Shown here in pieces: positions 58,795-64,000 of a DNA stretch of 64,000 nt. The position numbers and the translations under genes are program-made. Source of the DNA: Isoetes taiwanensis (lineage: Eukaryota; Streptophyta; Lycopodiopsida; Isoetales; Isoetaceae); assembly GCA_021234155.1 (NCBI GenBank), contig JAJEKV010000038.1, positions 12,410,973 through 12,474,972 on the forward strand. Reading direction: 5' to 3'. Position 1 is the first letter of the stretch. Every line of letters starts with the position of its first letter. The notes below the pieces were generated by a model, which saw nothing but the letters and a program-made list of their open reading frames with translations, was not told the DNA's origin and did not search any database.

Positions 58795-61700
58795 CAATGT
58801 GAGTTATGTTTTGTAATCTGAACTCAATCGACATTAAAATTAGTTGTGTTTTAATCTGAGTATCTTCTTGCACTATAGAAGAATGTCAAGAGTTCTTGAA
58901 GGAATGGATTGCAAATCATGAACATGGTGTCTAAAGCTGACGCTGAAGGCTACATTTGCATGATGATAAGTGCTTTGACATAAGAAAATATGGAAACGAT
59001 CTAGAAGTTAAGCGGAGTTAATTTGACCGGCGAAATAAAAAAGTATAAATTGATTTGATAACCACGGCCTATCAAATTACGAAAAGCGGGAAGGTGTTGG
59101 GAAACGGTCGATTGACCTTCAAATCGGGGAACTTGAAAGTCTTGATTAGCTTTGAGTCAAGCATCAAAGACTTGTCCAATCTCAGAAATTTGTAGAATCA
59201 TTTGGGCGATTGAACAACGAGGCCACCGCGCTTCTGTGAGCTTTAGCGCTCGCCAAATTATGTGCCCGACCATTTCAGTTGTCCCTCTTTGCGAAATGCT
59301 TGTTCTTGAAGTGCTACTTGAAATGAATATTCAAGCATAATTTGAAGGAAACATACTTATTTAGCGAAAGATCACTCAATGCAGAGTGAGATGCTTCTGA
59401 TCATAATTGGTGAGTTGCAAACGTACATATCATATCACATCTTTTCGTAGCATTTAGGGTAACATCTTTATCTATAATTTTTTAAATTTGTAGGATTATC
59501 TAACATACTTTCTTGTGTAGTGGCACTCTGATGTGTTCGCGATAAGTTTGTGGGCCCGTAGCGTAATGTCGGACAATTGAATTTGTTTTTTTCTTGGTTT
59601 AAGAAGAAGCATCCTTAGGACCAAGATTAATATGATAGCATATTGAATGGTTGGTCTATATGCATATTTTTTTCATCTTCATGAGTATGTTGTTAATGAT
59701 TGCTGGTTTGATATTGGAACAGAAAATTTGCAGCTAAAGGCATTGGCTCCTCGGCATCCTTATCATTTATGAAAGAGCATAGAAAAACATTACCCACAGA
59801 GCGTTTGAGGCTTTTAACAACTCAGGGATGTGCATGTGATCAATGATGTTTTAAAGAAACCGAACAAATTGAATAACAATGTTTTACCGTTGTTTGTTGG
59901 TTCGTTGTGATGGTGCCTCGCCAAGGCGAACTGTTTTTAAAAGGCCGAATGAACTGGATGGCAAATCTCGGAAATTACATGGGATAGGTTGCAATACAAT
60001 AAGTTGGCTATTTGTTAACTACAAATATTCCTAATAATAATGGTGCAAATCTCAAAGTACATGAGATAGATTCTTGATACAATAAAATTTGGTACTCATG
60101 AACACTGCCTTTGAATCCCGACTATTTAGTTTAAATTATTATTTCATTTGACTTTTGCTCACGATGATTCTCGGAACTTCAAGCCTGTTCCCCTTCATCT
60201 ATGTTTGCATTGAAACGACTTATATTTTCCTCGAGCTGCTTGCTAGTTGTTTTGGCATTAGGCACTCAAAGTCGGAGTTTGATTTTATACTGTTTATCGC
60301 GAAAGATGTCAAACTCTGATTCTCGCGTTACAAATATTTCAAGCTTATTAAAATAAAATATAGGCAAATTTTCAAACCAGATACAGCTGATTATATGCGT
60401 GAGCTTTGACATGGCCGAAGTGCTTGCCCTTATGATGGGAGATGCACACCATATGGGTCATTTGAAAAACATTGTTTTGAGCCATGCATGCCTTTAATTA
60501 ACCCTCTACAACCATTTCAGGGCAAATTTTCCGGCTTATTGCATCCTACAAAACTTTACAATGTTGATAGTAGATAACAAAAGAGGTACCACATAATTGG
60601 CGATCTTTCTAATATCATACCATAAAAACATTAAACTAGTCCATTACAAAAATTTGGCTCAATCTGTTGAATCGCGATACTAAGTCATGAAACAGAGTTG
60701 AGAATGGCAGATTCCACGTAAAGATTAAATAGTACATTATTTGAATGGTAAAAGTTAAAATTAGCGATTCAGCTTAGGATACGGATAAGGCCACGTGTAT
60801 CATTCACCAGAACTGTCGCCAGATTTTCTTGTGACATTTGCACACATACAGTATATAGCAGATAAAAGAAATCTTGACTGAAAAAGAAGTTCATAATATA
60901 TAATAGAAGTTCTCTTGAAACATGTAGTCCTTTGAAGGTGGCCATGAAACCCTTTTAGCCTAGCTGGATTTATTGAATGCATTACCAATTTTTAACAATT
61001 TTAACAATGCTTGTACATTATCAATGATAGAATTGTATAAAACGACATACTTCCATCTGAGATGTAAGCCAGATATACTTTCAAGGCATTAGTTTTAAAC
61101 TTTGTTTCTATATCTGAATTATGTACATAATCTGAAAAGATAACTTCTCTAAATAAGCGACCAATTACAATAGTAGCAAATCACCCAGGATGAGTATTCC
61201 CTATATACATTATTTTTTAAAGTGACACGGTCCATGGTAAATCTCTTTCTTTACGGTTGTTTCTTACTTTACCATAAGATGTGGGAATACAATGGAGTTG
61301 TTTTCTTGTGGCAATACAAGGTTGCGGTATAAAAGGCTGCAAGCTTATTGCATAGATCGTAGAGATGGAAGAGGAAGTTTGTATTTACTAATGTTGCAAT
61401 GTACCACCCCTTTTACTAGCATTTGGATGTTAACACATAAAATGAAAAATAAAGTTATAAAACATATATTCTAAATATTTCTCATCTGATACTACCTCCC
61501 GAACACTTCCTTATCAGATCCTAGAGCACGTACATGTGCAGAGAAAAGCTTAGCAGACTCTTATCACGGGAACATATACTTGCAAAAGGGTTTTGCACAT
61601 CTATCTACAAAATGGGCATTCTGATATGTCGGACTAGTAGCTCCTTTATGCATTACTTAAAAGTTAAAATACTCTCTTACATCAAAATGAACCGTGGCAT

Positions 61701-64000
61701 ATTTAAGGTCTTTTCTTTTTAATGAGTTTCTTCTCGATAAAGTTTTTTGCAATAAATGCGAAAATACTCCGCGATGCAATGAGTTTTGAAAATACACTTT
61801 AAGAGTCTAAGTTAAGTCACGAGGTCATAGTTGCTCATTCATATTCAACAAATGCCTTACTTTGTCATTTTTCTTTTGCAAGCTCTAAAGGTTACGAGCG
61901 GAAGGCGATAACAAACCTTACCGATCTCTCTGCAAAGAGATTTCCTGAGCTACTGCAATGCGAAGCGTTCTACCTTATAATCTTTTCACGCTGTCATATC
62001 TAAAACACACCCTGCGCCCGAATCTGACCCTATGTCATTGGCTTTAGAAAATCGGCCTCTATCCAGGATTTGCTTTTAGATCCATAGCCTCTGATCCAAA
62101 CTATCGAAGCCCTATTTCAAGTATAGGCCATGACTACAGGACCATCATATTTTTTGGTAAAAAGGTCACTTTTGAGGCCCTCGGTTCTTTCTTGACCCAC
62201 TCATCTTCATCAGCTTCGAGTTTCTTGGATGCAAGCGCTATTTCAGGAAGTTTTCGCACCAGAAGATATTAGATGGAATAGAAACAAATGAGAAAAAAAG
62301 ATAAAGAAAAGCTTAGCTTACTTGAAGGGCGACACTTGAGATCAATTTGAAATGAGAGTTTAAAGTCGAATATAATACTCCACTCTCAAAGTTGCCGCGT
62401 ACCACTAATATGGATGAAGGCCCCAGAAGGATCTGGAATTGATTCAGCATTAGGCATGCCATGGCGTGACTTTTGCCCTCAATAAGGAAGAAAGGCTTTG
62501 CCTCCAGATGAAGGATTTTTGAGTCTTGTATCCGATCACATTAAAGTCAATCATAGCCATGCATTTTAGAGTTCTTCTTGCATAACATTATAATATGGAT
62601 AAGGCAAAGGCGGCGATGATTTTAGCGAATTAATACATCGCGTTCTGCTGGAGGAAAATATTTATTATTACACTTATTATCAATTTTTATAATCTTGTAA
62701 GGGTTAAAGGAAGTACCAGATGGGAAAGATATAAGTGACTTTGCAACCTTCATCACCTTTTGGAAGAGAATGTGGGCGTTAAACTATGACAATGGGAAGA
62801 CTTCACTTTTATCTCAATGTCTGAAAGTTTGATGGTGTATGGAAGGGATAATAAGATTATTAAACCCATCCCCGGAGTCTTCCAATTTCATCATGTAGTC
62901 GATTGTGAAGATAAAAGAAAAGGGCCTCTCATCGATCACAATCTGAAGGAATCTACATTTCACTGGTAATTCTTTATTTTTTGTATAAGAGTGATTATGT
63001 TTGTTTATTTGAAACATTTTCTTCCGGGGAAATAAAGGGCTTTAATTGTTCTGCAGCGAGGAAAAATGCTTGATGTAGAAGTTTTGAGTCCTTAAGTCCC
63101 CATGTACCAAAAGGATAAAGTAAGCATAAAGCTTTTGATTTTTGGGTAGATGGAGTGTTAGTAGAAGCTATTTAGAAAATGAAAACCATTACTTGATTGT
63201 GTATGGAGTGGTCAGAACTTAAGCACAATCACACAAAGATAGCTGTAGCTGCGCCCCGAGGCCAAGGAGCTTTAAAATTGGTGCATGGAGCACTTCAAGA
63301 TTGCCATTTGGACAAACATTGAGCATCAACAATAATCAATGCAGATGGATGTTTTGCTTGAAAGGTTGTTAGAAAATTGGAGTTTACATGGTCTTGACTA
63401 AGTGCACAAATATGGCATTCAAAGTTGAAAGGGAAACATGTCTTGTTGAAGGAGTTGAGCAAAGTTTATTACAGAATAAAGGGAGGTTGGATGGACAAAA
63501 TACATTTAATTCGATGATACCAGCATCACCGAGTAGTTTTAGAGATCCACACATACAATGGTATGCCCCAATACTTATCAACCGTCCGAGGAAGAGATGG
63601 TGACTTCCCTAACCGAACATCAGACTATGGCTGGAACTCTTTATTGAAAATTTGCGAGAATGCTGGAAGTGTATCTTCAAGCCAATCCATTAACTAACTT
63701 TACGGATAAGGTTTGAAGAAGCAATTGATACGTCTCGAAATCTGAGATAATAGACATCGGAACAGTATTTATATGATTACTGACCATGGTTTTGTTTAGT
63801 GAGGTATATCATTATAATTGTTGCTGTATTTTCTCACACAAGACCAAGTGACCAAGTCTTGGCTCTTGTGTTGAATTAATAAATACATGTGCAGGGGATT
63901 AATATTTGTCCTGAAGTTGTGTATAAGCCTTCGTATGTAATTTTGCGAGGATCTTCCATGTAATTTGCGGATTGTAGATAGTTCTAAGCAATACGTAATG
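58795..64000. other. Unassigned DNA to the end of the window
   Basis: Short frames only. A minus-strand stretch at 63017-62814 (VKCRFLQIVIDERPFSFIF) is open but unrecognised. No terminal repeat or RNA gene was found. Confidence 0.4.

Noticed and set aside
62581-62598. CATAACATTATAATATGGA, similar to the Helitron 5' end
   Set aside because: One base differs at the critical terminus, no subterminal box follows, and no matching 3' end is present.

Overview
The window looks like gene-poor, repeat-dominated nuclear DNA of a land plant. The evidence is fragments of plant-type genes split by GT-AG introns (a MATH-BTB protein, a class 3 lipase, a malonyl-CoA-synthetase-like acyl-activating enzyme), Helitron ends, tRNA-derived SINE-like heads, many simple and satellite repeats, and a 100-N scaffold gap (43547-43646). 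The decayed transposase at 39.4-41.7 kb carries a GHTHED motif; I associate this family with bryophytes, lycophytes and ferns as well as other eukaryotes, so a non-flowering plant is possible but not shown. I found no intact, confidently functional protein-coding gene, no rRNA gene, no canonical tRNA gene and no CRISPR array.

Layout. 0-4.8 kb: anonymous AT-rich DNA with a decayed minus-strand coiled-coil reading frame (1.2-2.8 kb). 4.8-8.1 kb: a TATA-like element followed by pyrimidine-rich and then more GC-rich unassigned DNA. 8.1-9.8 kb: 3' part of a minus-strand Helitron (D) with two exon-like fragments. 9.8-13.1 kb: a CpG-rich palindromic element, an AT microsatellite, two nested direct-repeat pairs and a SINE-like head. 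13.4-14.1 kb: pyrimidine tract and a duplicated AT-rich unit. 15.8-33.8 kb: three minus-strand Helitrons (C, B, A) that abut with no intervening base. They hold gene fragments, a 0.6-kb tandem repeat, a 2.9-kb 19-bp minisatellite with an orientation switch, and a small MITE with a 9-bp target duplication. 34.0-34.2 kb: an acyl-activating-enzyme exon fragment. 37.5-37.9 kb: a second CpG-rich element. 39.4-41.7 kb: a degenerate DUF7869-like transposase. 42.5-44.1 kb: two copies of a TATA-containing module flanking a GGA repeat and the assembly gap. 45-64 kb: mostly unassigned decayed DNA with a SINE-like head, a strand-asymmetric block (52-56 kb) and a CTAAGT hexamer array (58.3-58.8 kb).

The main biology is the Helitron train. 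The three elements share 5' ends (TC then TATATTATAATGTT), end in a GTT-loop hairpin plus CTAG, and join as CTAG|TC. This is what repeated insertion into the A|T at the 5' boundary of a resident Helitron would give. The captured fragments I could read lie on the same strand as the elements and carry in-frame stops or frameshifts, so they are relics. All names rest on reading by eye; no database search was possible.
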